Origin: an uncultured Clostridia bacterium
Lineage (GTDB): Bacteria; Bacillota; Clostridia; Christensenellales; Borkfalkiaceae
Assembly (NCBI GenBank): GCA_949283125.1
Contig: CASDRK010000006.1
Location: forward strand, 26,910 to 90,909
Direction: 5' to 3'
DNA length: 64,000 nucleotides
Position 1 is the first letter of the stretch. Every line of letters begins with the position of its first letter. The notes below the pieces were generated by a model. It saw only the letters and a program-made list of their open reading frames with translations. It was not told the origin of the DNA and did not search any database. Shown here in pieces: positions 35,689 through 44,675 of the stretch. A program made the translations under genes and the position numbers.

Positions 35689-36756
35689 TTAAAGCAGTTC
35701 GTCGCGGCCCCTGCGCTGCAGTTCTTCGACTATCTTTTTGACGTCCTGCGCCCTGTCAGCCGGGCAGACCATCACGGCGTCCGGCGTTTCCACCACCACG
35801 AGCCCCTGCACCCCGACAACCGAAACAAACCTGCTGCCGGCGTAGACGGTGGAGTTTGCGCTGTCGACGAGCAGAGCGTCGCCGACGGCGACGTTGCCGT
35901 TTTCGTCGCGCGGCCTGACCGCGCCGAGCATGTCCCAGCTGCCCACGTCGTTCCAGCCGAATTCGCCGGGCACGACGCAGATGTCGTCCGATTTTTCCAT
36001 TATCCCGTAATCTATCGACACCGGACGGATGCGGGGATACACCTCGGCGAGAACGCTCTCCTCTTCGGGCGTGCCGACAGCCGAACCTATTTTGCAGAGC
36101 TCGGAATATATGTCGGGAAGGTATTGACGGAACTTGTTGAGTATCGCGGACGCGCGCCAGACGAATACGCCGCTGTTCCAGACATATCCGCCCTCGGCAA
36201 GATATCTTTCGGCGACGGACCTTTCGGGCTTTTCCACAAAGCGCTTCACCCTCTTAACGGGGTCTTCCGACTGCTCGAAATTGATATACCCGTAGCCGGT
36301 GGCCGCAAACGTAGGCGTTATGCCTACGGTGACGAGACAGTCCCCGCTCTCCGCGCGGTCGATGGCGGCGCGCAGCACGCGCGCGTACTCATCGGTATCC
36401 CTGATGTACGCGTCCGACGGAGTGACCACCATCACACCGTCCCCGCGCTCCTTGAGCAGTCTGACCGCGGCATAGCCTATGCAGGCGGCCGTGTTGCGGG
36501 CGGCGGGCTCCTTTAAAATATTTCCGGCGGACAGTCTGCCGCGGGTGGCGGCCTCCATGCCCTCTGCCTGCGCGCTGTTTGTGACGATATACATGTTCTC
36601 GCCGCGGACGACGCGGGAAAGCCTGTCGATAGTCTCGTTGACCATAACGTCGTTACCGCTGAGGTTGATAAGCTGCTTGGGAACAAGCCTGCGGGAGAGC
36701 GGCCAGAAGCGCGTTCCGCCGCCACCCGCCATGATCACACCGTAAATTTCAGACAT
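35689..36756 (-). CDS. manC: Mannose-1-phosphate guanylyltransferase
   Basis: Makes GDP-mannose. 355 residues with GGGGTRFWPLSRRLVPKQL, the VTPSDAYIRDTDEY metal site and RFVEKPERSVAERYLAEGG sugar-binding segment, then WNSGVFVWRA and FGWNDVGSWD. All motifs that are damaged in the fused copy at 30510-32744 are intact here, so this is probably the working enzyme. It begins six bases after the priming transferase gene. Confidence 0.94.
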   Translation of the reverse strand: MSEIYGVIMAGGGGTRFWPLSRRLVPKQLINLSGNDVMVNETIDRLSRVVRGENMYIVTNSAQAEGMEAATRGRLSAGNILKEPAARNTAACIGYAAVRLLKERGDGVMVVTPSDAYIRDTDEYARVLRAAIDRAESGDCLVTVGITPTFAATGYGYINFEQSEDPVKRVKRFVEKPERSVAERYLAEGGYVWNSGVFVWRASAILNKFRQYLPDIYSELCKIGSAVGTPEEESVLAEVYPRIRPVSIDYGIMEKSDDICVVPGEFGWNDVGSWDMLGAVRPRDENGNVAVGDALLVDSANSTVYAGSRFVSVVGVQGLVVVETPDAVMVCPADRAQDVKKIVEELQRRGRDELL

Positions 36757-36762
36757 ATTGCA

Positions 36763-37491
36763 TCACTTTGCCCCGTCGCGCCTGACGACGGAGACTATGG
36801 TTTTGAAAATTATTTTTATATCCAGCCACACGGAACAGTGGTCGACATAGTAAAGTTCCAGCTGCTGGCGCTCGCCGCTTTCGTATGTTACGTTGGAGCG
36901 GCCGTTGGCGCCCCACCAGCCTATCATGCCGGGCTTTACCGACAGCAGTTTCTGGGCGTCGGCGCCGTACTTTTCGGCGACTTCCTCCTCCATGAGCGGG
37001 CGCGGGCCCACCACGGATATCCTGCCGACGAATATGTCCCATATCTGGGGAAGCTCGTCCAGCGACGTCGCGCGCAGAAATTTTCCCGCCTTCGTTATGC
37101 GCGGATCGTTGTCTATTTTGAATTCCCGCCTGTACTGTTCGAGCTGTTCGGGCGTAAGCATGTCGCCCAGCTTGTCGGCGTCGGGGCGCATGCTCCTGAA
37201 TTTGGATATGAATATGCGCTTGCCGTTCTTGCCCATGCGCGGATGCCTGTATATCACCGGCCCGCCGTCGCCGCACTTGACCACGAGCGCGAGTATGATG
37301 TAGAGCCAGCAGAATACGACGAGAAAGAGCCCCGACGAAAGAATGTCGAAGGCGCGCTTGACAAAGCGATAGCCGTACCGCCCGCCCCTGCTTTTTCCGC
37401 CCTCCGCCGAAGCTTGCGCTTCCCGGGCGGCCTGTCCCTCCGCCGAGAGCTCTGCGCGGGTTTGCGTTGTGTTGCGATCTTCTGACATCAT
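36763..37491 (-). CDS. Priming sugar-phosphate transferase (bacterial sugar transferase family)
   Basis: 242 residues; moves a sugar-phosphate onto undecaprenyl phosphate to start the repeat unit. A polar 40-residue N-terminus precedes one membrane span (ILSSGLFLVVFCWLYIILAL). The catalytic part follows: IYRHPRMGKNGKRIFISKFRSM, DNDPRITKAGKFLRATSLDELPQ and SVVGPRPLMEEE. The extra N-terminal spans of WbaP are absent, so it is the short EpsL/WcaJ-core form. GAGG precedes the first of two adjacent ATGs. Confidence 0.92.
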   Translation of the reverse strand: MMSEDRNTTQTRAELSAEGQAAREAQASAEGGKSRGGRYGYRFVKRAFDILSSGLFLVVFCWLYIILALVVKCGDGGPVIYRHPRMGKNGKRIFISKFRSMRPDADKLGDMLTPEQLEQYRREFKIDNDPRITKAGKFLRATSLDELPQIWDIFVGRISVVGPRPLMEEEVAEKYGADAQKLLSVKPGMIGWWGANGRSNVTYESGERQQLELYYVDHCSVWLDIKIIFKTIVSVVRRDGAK

Positions 37492-37646
37492 ACGTGACCT
37501 CGGTAAAAAATGCTTGCGTTGAATCCAATGTCTGCAGTAAAAACAAAAGCGCACATCCGGCAATTTTACCCGCGCCGTCCTGCGGCGAAGAAAAAACAGC
37601 AATGTACGCAAAACGCTCGCGCGTGCGCGCGAGGGGAAATCAAGTT

Positions 37647-38126
37647 TTAAGAGTTGAGTCTGGCGCAGGAGCCGCCCGCAAGGCATTGGGCGCGGAGCGC
37701 GCGAAATGCGCGCAGAGAAAGCGAGCGCGCGGAGACGGCCGCGAAGGGAGCACTGAAGCGTGCGGGGACGCGCCACGACGACGCGGGCGCGCAGGCAGAC
37801 GCCGCGCAGAGACCCGCGACCGAAAAGCACACGGCAAGCGCAAAGGCCGCGCGCGACAGTTCGGGGACTACTCCGTAATGAATGAAATACCTTAACGTTT
37901 CCGAGGAATTGCCCGAAAGCAGTTTATCCGATATTTCGCGCATGGAGGAAAAGTTTGCCATTACGCAGGCAACGCACAGCAGCCAGACCGCGAGAAAATA
38001 GAAGAACGCCGCAACGGCGCGCTTGACAATGGTCATGCGCACCCTGAGCTGGTCTATCGCCATACCTGTGCCCGCGCACAGCGTGCCTGCGGCGAGCACA
38101 ACGAGCACAGGAACGAACCCCGGCAT
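37647..38126 (-). CDS. Small three-span membrane protein, first gene of the polysaccharide operon
   Basis: 159 residues. A strong ribosome site (GGGAGGAAG) precedes the ATG at 38126. Hydrophobic spans lie near 3-25, 34-57 and 92-113. The last 45 residues are rich in Ala, Arg and Ser with no fold I recognise. The start and context make translation likely, but the Arg/Ala-rich tail may be a frameshifted end. It sits directly behind the promoter that drives the priming transferase and the rest of the cluster. The following 155 bases hold no gene. Confidence 0.55.
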   Translation of the reverse strand: MPGFVPVLVVLAAGTLCAGTGMAIDQLRVRMTIVKRAVAAFFYFLAVWLLCVACVMANFSSMREISDKLLSGNSSETLRYFIHYGVVPELSRAAFALAVCFSVAGLCAASACAPASSWRVPARFSAPFAAVSARSLSLRAFRALRAQCLAGGSCARLNS

Positions 38127-38207
38127 TGCTTCCTCCCGAACGCGCGCTCAAGATGCTTCCGCAAAAGCGGAAGGCAACTCCTGCGCACGATAATTCTGTT
38201 TACATAT

Positions 38208-38236
38208 ATAATACAACTTTATAATGCCTTTGTCAA
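38208..38236 (-). promoter_or_regulatory. Predicted promoter of the exopolysaccharide biosynthesis operon
   Basis: Consensus TTGACA (38231-38236), 17 bases and TATTAT (38208-38213) on the minus strand. No JUMPstart/ops element was seen in the leader. Confidence 0.8.
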
Positions 38237-38394
38237 TAAGGCGAGCGGCAAAAGACGGCCCGACCGGAAATGTTTAGCAATTTTGTCACATTTTGTACAT
38301 AAGCACCACGGCCGGCCGCATGTCCGCAAATACAGTTTGCGAAAAAACGGGCCGCATTACTCACGCGGCGGCGAGGGCGTTCGCGCGGCACGAA

Positions 38395-38420
38395 AAAAGC
38401 GCCGGATATATGGCGCTTTT
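38395..38420. terminator. Bidirectional terminator after the phosphatase gene
   Basis: AAAAGCGCC pairs with GGCGCTTTT around a short AT loop. Further A residues extend the T-run on the minus strand. Confidence 0.8.
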
Positions 38421-38432
38421 CAGGCATAACAA

Positions 38433-39140
38433 TTATAATCCGCGCCGGCGAAGGGGCCTGTCAGTTACCCCACCCCCGAATATGTTATCTTTGCCGAAGT
38501 ATTTGTCGTAGAGCGACGGATACTTTTTACCGACGTACTTGCGCGCGTGCGAAAAATCTATCCTGCGCCTTGAGTCGTCGTGGCAGTCGGAGGCGATGAA
38601 ATCGACAAAGTTGCCCTTGAAAAGGCGCTTCAGAACGCGCGCGTACTCCTTTTTTGCAAAGGACGAAGCGTTCACCTGTATGCATCCGCCTGCGGCGACT
38701 ATCTCGCCGCAGGCCGATTCGTCGAGATAGGGATAGCGCTCGATATGGGCGACGACGGGCTTATATCCGGCATATGCAAGGGCGTACACCGCGTCCGGAA
38801 CGTCGTACACGTCGCTGCGTGTGGAAAATTCCACCAGCACGTACGGACTGCCGCCGAGGGTGAGCAGCCTGCCCGCCGCAAGATCGGCCTGCATGCCATT
38901 ATAGAAGTATATTTCGGCGCCGAGCCGCAGCGTGAGCGGCAGATCCTTTGCGCGCTCCTCGAGCATGGCAAAGCGCTCTTTGATGAGTTCCGGGCGGAAC
39001 GATCCCGCACCCTGATGGGGAGTGCACACCACGGTGTCCACCCCCTCCGCCACGTATGCCGCGAGCATTCTGTCGGTCACCTCCCACGAAGGCGAGCCGT
39101 CGTCCACGCCCGGCAGGATATGGCTGTGTATGTCCGTCAT
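38433..39140 (-). CDS. CpsB/YwqE-type PHP-domain tyrosine phosphatase
   Basis: A manganese-dependent phosphatase that removes phosphate from the tyrosine-rich tail of the polysaccharide kinase. 235 residues with the PHP motifs TDIHSHILPGVDDGSPSW, VVCTPHQ, the PVVAHIERYPYL stretch and FIASDCHDD. The ATG overlaps the kinase stop by four bases, so the two are made together as in other Gram-positive cps loci. Confidence 0.93.
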   Translation of the reverse strand: MTDIHSHILPGVDDGSPSWEVTDRMLAAYVAEGVDTVVCTPHQGAGSFRPELIKERFAMLEERAKDLPLTLRLGAEIYFYNGMQADLAAGRLLTLGGSPYVLVEFSTRSDVYDVPDAVYALAYAGYKPVVAHIERYPYLDESACGEIVAAGGCIQVNASSFAKKEYARVLKRLFKGNFVDFIASDCHDDSRRRIDFSHARKYVGKKYPSLYDKYFGKDNIFGGGVTDRPLRRRGL

Positions 39141-40582
39141 TGCTCCTTTCCGCCTTCCGACGGAACGCCCTCATTCTGTTCGGGGGCATAGTAGCTGTCG
39201 CTGTAATAATAGTAATCGTCGCGCTTGTCCGCAACGGCCTTCGTAACGTTGACGCCGATTATGTGCGCGCCGACGTTGGCGAGACACTCCAACGCCGCGG
39301 CGGCCTTCTTCTTTTTGCAGTCCGCCATGGAGATGTTGAACAGCACGCCGTCGCACAGCTTGCTGACGGCGGCCGCGTCGGAACATGCCAGTACGGGGGG
39401 AGTGTCCACGATTATATAGTCGTAGCGGGACGAGAGTTCGCCTACGAGCTTTTTGAAGCCTTCGGACTCGATTATCACCAGAGGATTGATGACCTTTTTG
39501 CCCGCCGTTATCACGTCGACGCCGCGCGAAGACGGCTTTATTATGTCGTCCAGAGCGCAGCTGCCGTCCACGTATTCTATCACGCCGTCGTCCTTTGCCA
39601 CGCTGAACAGCCTGTGCTGAACGGGTTTGCGCATGTCCATGTCGAGCACGGCCACCTTTAAGTTGTTGTAGGCGAGACAGCAGGCAAGATTGCCGACGAG
39701 CGAGCTTTTGAGCTCCTTTTCCTGCGAGGACGTGACCATGATGATGCGGTAGGGATGGTCGACGTTGGAATATTTGATGTTTGTGAACAGCTTGTTGAAG
39801 GGCTCGCAGGTGCGGATGTCGGGCTCAATCAGCGAAAGGCTGCGCGCGCCGCGGCCGGCCGCGGGCCTGCGGTTTGCCTTTTTGTCGTCAACGAAGTAGC
39901 CGACGACCTTCTGTCCGAGGTAATTTTCCACGTCGGTTTTGGTGCGGAACTTGCTGGAGCAGAACTCCTTGACGTAGACGACGATGCAGGCCACAACCAA
40001 ACCGCCGAGCAGGAATATGGCGAGGTACAAGACCTTGTTGGGCGAGACATATACCGCTTCCATCGCGGGGGAGGATTCCACCACCGCGCACTTGTAATAG
40101 ACCTGTATGGACGTATCCGCAAGGAACTCGTTGAGACTGTCGAACACCTCGTTCGCCAGCTTTACGGCCAGCTGACTGTCGCCGCACTCCACGGTCACGG
40201 TGACGAGGCCGCTGTTTGTGGCAGACCCGACGGTTATCATGTCCCTGAGCGCGCCGACGGTGAGTTCGTTTGCTTCGGCGACGGGCGCGAGCACGTTGTT
40301 TTCGGTGACGAGCCCCGCCACGGTGTTGAGCACCGTGGCCGACGGCGTGCCGCCCATGTCGCCCGTGGCGCTGTCCCTTACGACAACGACGAAGGACTGC
40401 TCGGCCGCGTACTGCGGCTTGGCTATGCCGAATGTGTAGATAACGCCGACGATGAATATCGCCGCGGTTACGGCGGCAAGAAGGATTATGTTTTTCCACA
40501 GCACGTGGAAGATGTCGCCAAGTCTGATGACGTCGTCGTTTTTATTGTTTTCCAAAGGTTTGCTCCTTGCCCGCGCCGTCAT
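39137..40582 (-). CDS. Fused Wzz-type chain-length regulator and BY-type tyrosine kinase
   Basis: 481 residues. The N-terminal part has two membrane spans around a periplasm-side Wzz region (about residues 20-225). The cytoplasmic kinase part follows. Walker A', seen as VAVLDMDMRKP, and Walker B, seen as YDYIIVDTPP, are good. The P-loop reads SSQEKELKSSLVGNLA where relatives have PGEGKST, so the glycines are lost while the lysine stays. The tail carries a tyrosine cluster (DDYYYYSDSYY). In most Gram-positives the two halves are separate proteins. The ribosome site at 40582 is weak, so the exact start is uncertain. Confidence 0.85.
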   Translation of the reverse strand: MTARARSKPLENNKNDDVIRLGDIFHVLWKNIILLAAVTAAIFIVGVIYTFGIAKPQYAAEQSFVVVVRDSATGDMGGTPSATVLNTVAGLVTENNVLAPVAEANELTVGALRDMITVGSATNSGLVTVTVECGDSQLAVKLANEVFDSLNEFLADTSIQVYYKCAVVESSPAMEAVYVSPNKVLYLAIFLLGGLVVACIVVYVKEFCSSKFRTKTDVENYLGQKVVGYFVDDKKANRRPAAGRGARSLSLIEPDIRTCEPFNKLFTNIKYSNVDHPYRIIMVTSSQEKELKSSLVGNLACCLAYNNLKVAVLDMDMRKPVQHRLFSVAKDDGVIEYVDGSCALDDIIKPSSRGVDVITAGKKVINPLVIIESEGFKKLVGELSSRYDYIIVDTPPVLACSDAAAVSKLCDGVLFNISMADCKKKKAAAALECLANVGAHIIGVNVTKAVADKRDDYYYYSDSYYAPEQNEGVPSEGGKEQ

Positions 40583-40633
40583 GCGCGGACCGAATATTAT
40601 TTGCGCGGGACGCTCCCGCGCATGCTTGACACA

Positions 40634-40662
40634 ATTATAAACGGTTGAGTTGAAATTGTCAA
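40634..40662 (-). promoter_or_regulatory. Consensus promoter of the kinase-phosphatase operon, with a dyad at -35
   Basis: TTGACA (40657-40662), 17 bases and TATAAT (40634-40639): a perfect match. GTTGA-N5-TCAAC (40649-40663) overlaps the -35 box and could be an operator. A hairpin (40603-40621) lies in the leader without a T-run. Confidence 0.85.
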
Positions 40663-40692
40663 CCCATAATCGCGGCAAATCGGCCGCGGCTG

Positions 40693-41841
40693 TCAGTTGC
40701 GGTCATCTTCCGGCACGGCTATGCCCCAGCAGCGGCGGCGCTTGACCAAAGTGCGGTCGAAATTCTTCCACAAATTCTGAACGTTGAGGTTGGTTTCGAG
40801 CTCGGGGCCCGTCTCCAAATACCTGACGCCCCTCTGTATCAGCCCGCAGAGCACGTGGTGCATGATTATGGCCACGGTGCCCTTGTTCGCGTGATCGTGC
40901 CGCACGCCTATGGACATCATGTCGGCCACTTCGCACCTCTTCATGGCGCGGATATAGGGGATTATGCCGAAGGGTACTATGCTGCCCCTTGCCTTTTGCA
41001 GCACTTCGAGCATGGACGGCATGACGAAGCCGTAGGAGACGACGTGATCGTCCTTGAGTATCACGGCCGCAAATTCGGGGACGAGCACCTGATAGATGGT
41101 GTTCATCTCCCTCCTCTTCTGCTTTTCGTTGAGCGGGCTTGTCCCGTACAGATGGGAAAAGCTTTCGTCCAGCACGTCGAGACACTCCATCACGTAGCGA
41201 TCCAGCGCCCTTTTGTCCTTCTTCATCAGCGTCTTTACATCCAGCACCTCGTAGCCGCCGCGCTTTTTAATGGTTTCGGCGAGACGGGCCAGCCGGGGAT
41301 CGACGCTTTCGGGGACGGACATGCGGTAGCAGTTCCAGTCCACAACCTTATACGCGCCCAGTTTTTGCATGTGTTCTACATAGTAGGGGTAGTTGTATAT
41401 TTCGATATACGTGCTGTCCTTGTCGAAGCCTTCGATGAGCATGCCCTCCTCGTTGAGGTCGGAGAAGGATATGGGGCCTATTATCTCGTCCATGCCCAGT
41501 TCGCGCGCCCAGTCGAACAGCTTCGCGAACAGCGCTTTGGTCACCTCGAAATCGTCGATGACGTCGAATCTGGTGAAGCGCAGCTGCTTAAGACCGGTCT
41601 TTTCGTTGGCGCCGCGGTGCCAGATGCCGGCGATCCTGCCGGCAATTTTGCCGTCCTTGTAGGCGAGAAACATTTTGCAGTCGGCAAAGCGGAAGGCGTC
41701 GTTGACGTTGGGGTCGAATTCCGCAAACTCGTCCGCATACAGGTTGGGCGCGGCGTGGGGGTTTCCCCTGTAGAGGTCTATCAGAAATTTGAAAAATTTC
41801 TTTTTGTCGCGCTTGCCCGAAATCTGAACTACTTTTATCAT
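40693..41841 (-). CDS. YghO-like protein with GNAT-type features
   Basis: 382 residues. The N-terminal half has the feel of a GNAT acyltransferase (RGNPHAAPNLYADEF, FLAYKDGKIAGRIAGIWHR), then LGMDEIIGPISFSDLNEEGMLIEGF. That last stretch is characteristic of YghO-like proteins, whose activity is unknown. The C-terminal half has SIGVRHDHANKGTVAIIMHHVL, another possible acyl-CoA site. GGAG precedes the ATG. It has its own promoter (41882-41911) and ends just before the kinase promoter. Confidence 0.75.
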   Translation of the reverse strand: MIKVVQISGKRDKKKFFKFLIDLYRGNPHAAPNLYADEFAEFDPNVNDAFRFADCKMFLAYKDGKIAGRIAGIWHRGANEKTGLKQLRFTRFDVIDDFEVTKALFAKLFDWARELGMDEIIGPISFSDLNEEGMLIEGFDKDSTYIEIYNYPYYVEHMQKLGAYKVVDWNCYRMSVPESVDPRLARLAETIKKRGGYEVLDVKTLMKKDKRALDRYVMECLDVLDESFSHLYGTSPLNEKQKRREMNTIYQVLVPEFAAVILKDDHVVSYGFVMPSMLEVLQKARGSIVPFGIIPYIRAMKRCEVADMMSIGVRHDHANKGTVAIIMHHVLCGLIQRGVRYLETGPELETNLNVQNLWKNFDRTLVKRRRCWGIAVPEDDRN

Positions 41842-41881
41842 ACTCTTTATTCTCCGCTGAAACGATATGTATTCTTTTCAG

Positions 41882-41911
41882 ATTATAGCAAAATATTATA
41901 CATGCTGTCAA
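41882..41911 (-). promoter_or_regulatory. Predicted promoter of the YghO-like gene
   Basis: TTGACA (41906-41911), 18 bases and TATAAT (41882-41887) on the minus strand, with a leader of about 35 bases. Confidence 0.75.
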
Positions 41912-41943
41912 TATATGTCGAAAAAAATTTACATTCGCCGGGG

Positions 41944-41989
41944 GCAAAAAAATGCGGTGCGCGGGGCGCTTTCTGCGCCCCGCGCACCG
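41944..41989 (-). terminator. Terminator of the mcsA-mcsB-clpC operon
   Basis: A 15-base-pair stem (41955-41969 with 41975-41989), followed on the minus strand by CATTTTTTTGCC. Confidence 0.9.
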
Positions 41990-42045
41990 GCGGAATAAAA
42001 TGCAAATGCAGTTTGGGCGGGCAATATGCCGTAGCCAACGCGCCG

Positions 42046-44577
42046 TCAGTCCTCCGCGACTTTGGCCGAGGCAAAGACGAAATCGCCGTCCTTTACGTCC
42101 ACGGTGACCTTTTCGCCGCGCAGTATGCGGCCGGCGAGTATCTCGTCGGACAGCCTGTCCTCTATGCGGCGCTGGACCACGCGCCTTAAGGGGCGGGCGC
42201 CGTATTCGTCGCTGTAGCCCTCGTCTATCAGCTTATCCATGGCGGCCGGGGTGAGTTCGATGGCGATGTTCCTGTCCTTCAGACGCGCGCGGAGACCTTC
42301 CACTATCTTGTAGCAGATGCGGCCCGTTTCGTCCTTGCTGAGCTTGCGGAAGATTATTATGTCGTCCAGCCTGTTCAGGAATTCGGGCTTGAAGGACTGG
42401 CGGAGAGCCTCCATTATGTTGTCCTTCATATTGTCGTAGCCGTCGTCGGCGTCGCTGCCAGCAAAGCCGAGGGCGCCCATCTTTTTTATCTGTCCCGCGC
42501 CGACGTTGGACGTCATGATTATTATTGTATTTTTAAAGTTTATCACCCTGCCCTTGCTGTCGGTGAGCCGGCCGTCGTCGAGTATCTGCAGCAGGACGTT
42601 GAACACGTCGGGATGGGCCTTTTCTATCTCGTCGAAGAGCACGACGGAATAGGGTTTGCGGCGCACGCGCTCGGTGAGCTGCCCGCCGTTGTTGTCGTCG
42701 TAGCCGACATATCCCGGGGGCGCGCCGATGAGTTTGGACACGGTGTGCTTTTCCATGAATTCGGACATATCCAGTCTGATCATCAGTTTTTCGTCGCCGA
42801 ACATGGTTTCGGCAAGCGCCTTGGCAAGGTCGGTTTTGCCGACGCCGGTGGGGCCGACGAAGATGAACGAGCCTATGGGCTTATTCGCCTCGTTGAGGCC
42901 GGCGCGGGCGCGGCGTATCGCGCGGGACACGGCCGAGACGGCCTCGTCCTGACCTATGATGCGCCTGTGCAGATTTTCTTCGAGGTGCAGAAGTTTTTCA
43001 CTCTCCTGCTCGGTGAGCCTGACGACGGGCACGCCCGTCCACGAGCTGACTATCCTTGCGATCTCCTCGCTGCCTATCTGCGGCGCGCTGGCGTGCACGC
43101 CCTCCTTCCACTCGCTGTCGAGCGACTTTATCTTTGCCTGTACGGCGTTGATCTCGTCCACGAGCTTTTGCGCCTGAGAGTAGTTTTCGCCGCGGGCGGC
43201 CTTTGTCTTTTCGGCGTTGAGCCTTTTGAGTTTTTCCTCCAGCTCCTTTATCTCCGCGGGGGCGTTGTAGCTGTCGAGCCTTGCGCGCGAAGCGGCCTCG
43301 TCGATGAGGTCGATGGCCTTGTCGGGCAGGTATCTGTCGGTGATGTATCTGTCGGAGAGGGTGGCGGCCGCTATTATCGCCTCGTCGGTTATCACCACTT
43401 TGTGGTGGGCTTCGTACTTGTCGCGCAGACCGCGCAGTATCTCCACCGTGTCCTCCACGGTGGGCTCCTCCACCTGAACGGGCGTGAAGCGGCGCTCCAG
43501 AGCGGCGTCCTTTTCGATATATTTGCGGTATTCCTCCAGCGTGGTGGCGCCTATGGTCTGAAGTTCGCCGCGGGCGAGCATGGGCTTGAGTATATTGGCC
43601 GCGTCCATGTTGCCTTCCGAAGTGGAACCCGCGCCGACGAGGTTGTGTATTTCGTCGATGAAAAGTATTATATTGCCGTTTTCCTTTACGGAATTTATGG
43701 CGTTTTTAAGGCGCTCCTCAAAGTCGCCGCGGTATTTGGAGCCCGCCACCATGCTGGCCAGATCGAGCGAGAAAACTATTTTGCCCTTAAGAAGATCGGG
43801 CACCTGATTGCCGACTATGGCCTGCGCGAGGCCTTCGACCACGGCCGACTTGCCCACGCCCGGCTCGCCTATCAGCACGGGGTTGTTTTTTGTCCTGCGG
43901 GAGAGCACCTGGATTATTTTGTCTATCTCCTTTTTGCGCCCGATGACGGGATCGGTCCTGCCCTCGCGCGCCTTCTGCGTGAGGTTGGTGCCGTACTGGG
44001 CCAGCTCGGGATTTATGCCTTCGGAACGCTCGGACTTGGCCTGCGCCTTTTTAGCGCGGGCGGAGTGCGCGGACGATTCTTCGAATATCCACAGCGGCAC
44101 GGACGCGATGACGTCCTCGTCGCCCTCGTCGTCGCCGCCGTCGAACGCGCCGTTGAGCGTCATTTCGAGCCGGGACGCAAGCATGCTCATGTTCACGCCC
44201 AGCGCGCGGAGTATGCGCATGGCGAGACACTCCGGCGACTCCATCACCGCGTGAAGGAGATGTTCGGTCCCGGCGAGCGAATCGTCGCCGCCGTACTCCA
44301 CGGCAAGGTCGACCGCGCGCTCGAACATGTGCTTGGTGCGGGGCGTGTAACCGGATATGGAGGAATTGCGGTCGGCGGAATTGAGAAGATAGCGCCTGAA
44401 ACCTTCCTCGGACACGCCGGAAGCCTTAAGCAGAGCGCAGGCGGTGCAGTCGGTGGTGACGAGCATGGCATAAACGAGATGTTCGCTGCCGATATAGCTT
44501 GTGCCCATGTTGTCGGCGATCTCGCGCGAGCGCGCCACGACAACCTGAAGATTGTACGAGAACCTGTTCATATCCAT
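42046..44577 (-). CDS. clpC: ATP-dependent Clp protease ATPase subunit ClpC
   Basis: An AAA+ unfoldase that feeds ClpP and handles McsB-marked proteins. 843 residues from the ATG at 44577 (GGAG upstream). Two N-terminal Clp repeats start [18 protein letters not shown]1 has Walker [11 protein letters not shown] and [15 protein letters not shown]; a middle coiled-coil region follows (about 420-470). D2 has [16 protein letters not shown] and ends with the Clp C-terminal domain. The longer upstream frame lacks ClpC character. Confidence 0.96.
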   Translation of the reverse strand: MDMNRFSYNLQVVVARSREIADNMGTSYIGSEHLVYAMLVTTDCTACALLKASGVSEEGFRRYLLNSADRNSSISGYTPRTKHMFERAVDLAVEYGGDDSLAGTEHLLHAVMESPECLAMRILRALGVNMSMLASRLEMTLNGAFDGGDDEGDEDVIASVPLWIFEESSAHSARAKKAQAKSERSEGINPELAQYGTNLTQKAREGRTDPVIGRKKEIDKIIQVLSRRTKNNPVLIGEPGVGKSAVVEGLAQAIVGNQVPDLLKGKIVFSLDLASMVAGSKYRGDFEERLKNAINSVKENGNIILFIDEIHNLVGAGSTSEGNMDAANILKPMLARGELQTIGATTLEEYRKYIEKDAALERRFTPVQVEEPTVEDTVEILRGLRDKYEAHHKVVITDEAIIAAATLSDRYITDRYLPDKAIDLIDEAASRARLDSYNAPAEIKELEEKLKRLNAEKTKAARGENYSQAQKLVDEINAVQAKIKSLDSEWKEGVHASAPQIGSEEIARIVSSWTGVPVVRLTEQESEKLLHLEENLHRRIIGQDEAVSAVSRAIRRARAGLNEANKPIGSFIFVGPTGVGKTDLAKALAETMFGDEKLMIRLDMSEFMEKHTVSKLIGAPPGYVGYDDNNGGQLTERVRRKPYSVVLFDEIEKAHPDVFNVLLQILDDGRLTDSKGRVINFKNTIIIMTSNVGAGQIKKMGALGFAGSDADDGYDNMKDNIMEALRQSFKPEFLNRLDDIIIFRKLSKDETGRICYKIVEGLRARLKDRNIAIELTPAAMDKLIDEGYSDEYGARPLRRVVQRRIEDRLSDEILAGRILRGEKVTVDVKDGDFVFASAKVAED

Positions 44578-44675
44578 AATGTAGTTTCTCCTCGGAAAAT
44601 TTTGGCCGTGCAGGCAAAGGCTGCGGGCCGCCTGATAAAAGCGCAGGGAGGCACATATATGCCGTTTAACGCGGG

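Larger units (their letters stand above)
38127..38432. other. Intergenic region between the two polysaccharide operons
   Basis: 306 bases without a gene. From right to left it holds the bidirectional terminator of the kinase-phosphatase operon, a stretch with nothing recognisable (38237-38394), the consensus promoter of the biosynthetic operon and its roughly 75-base leader. Confidence 0.7.
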
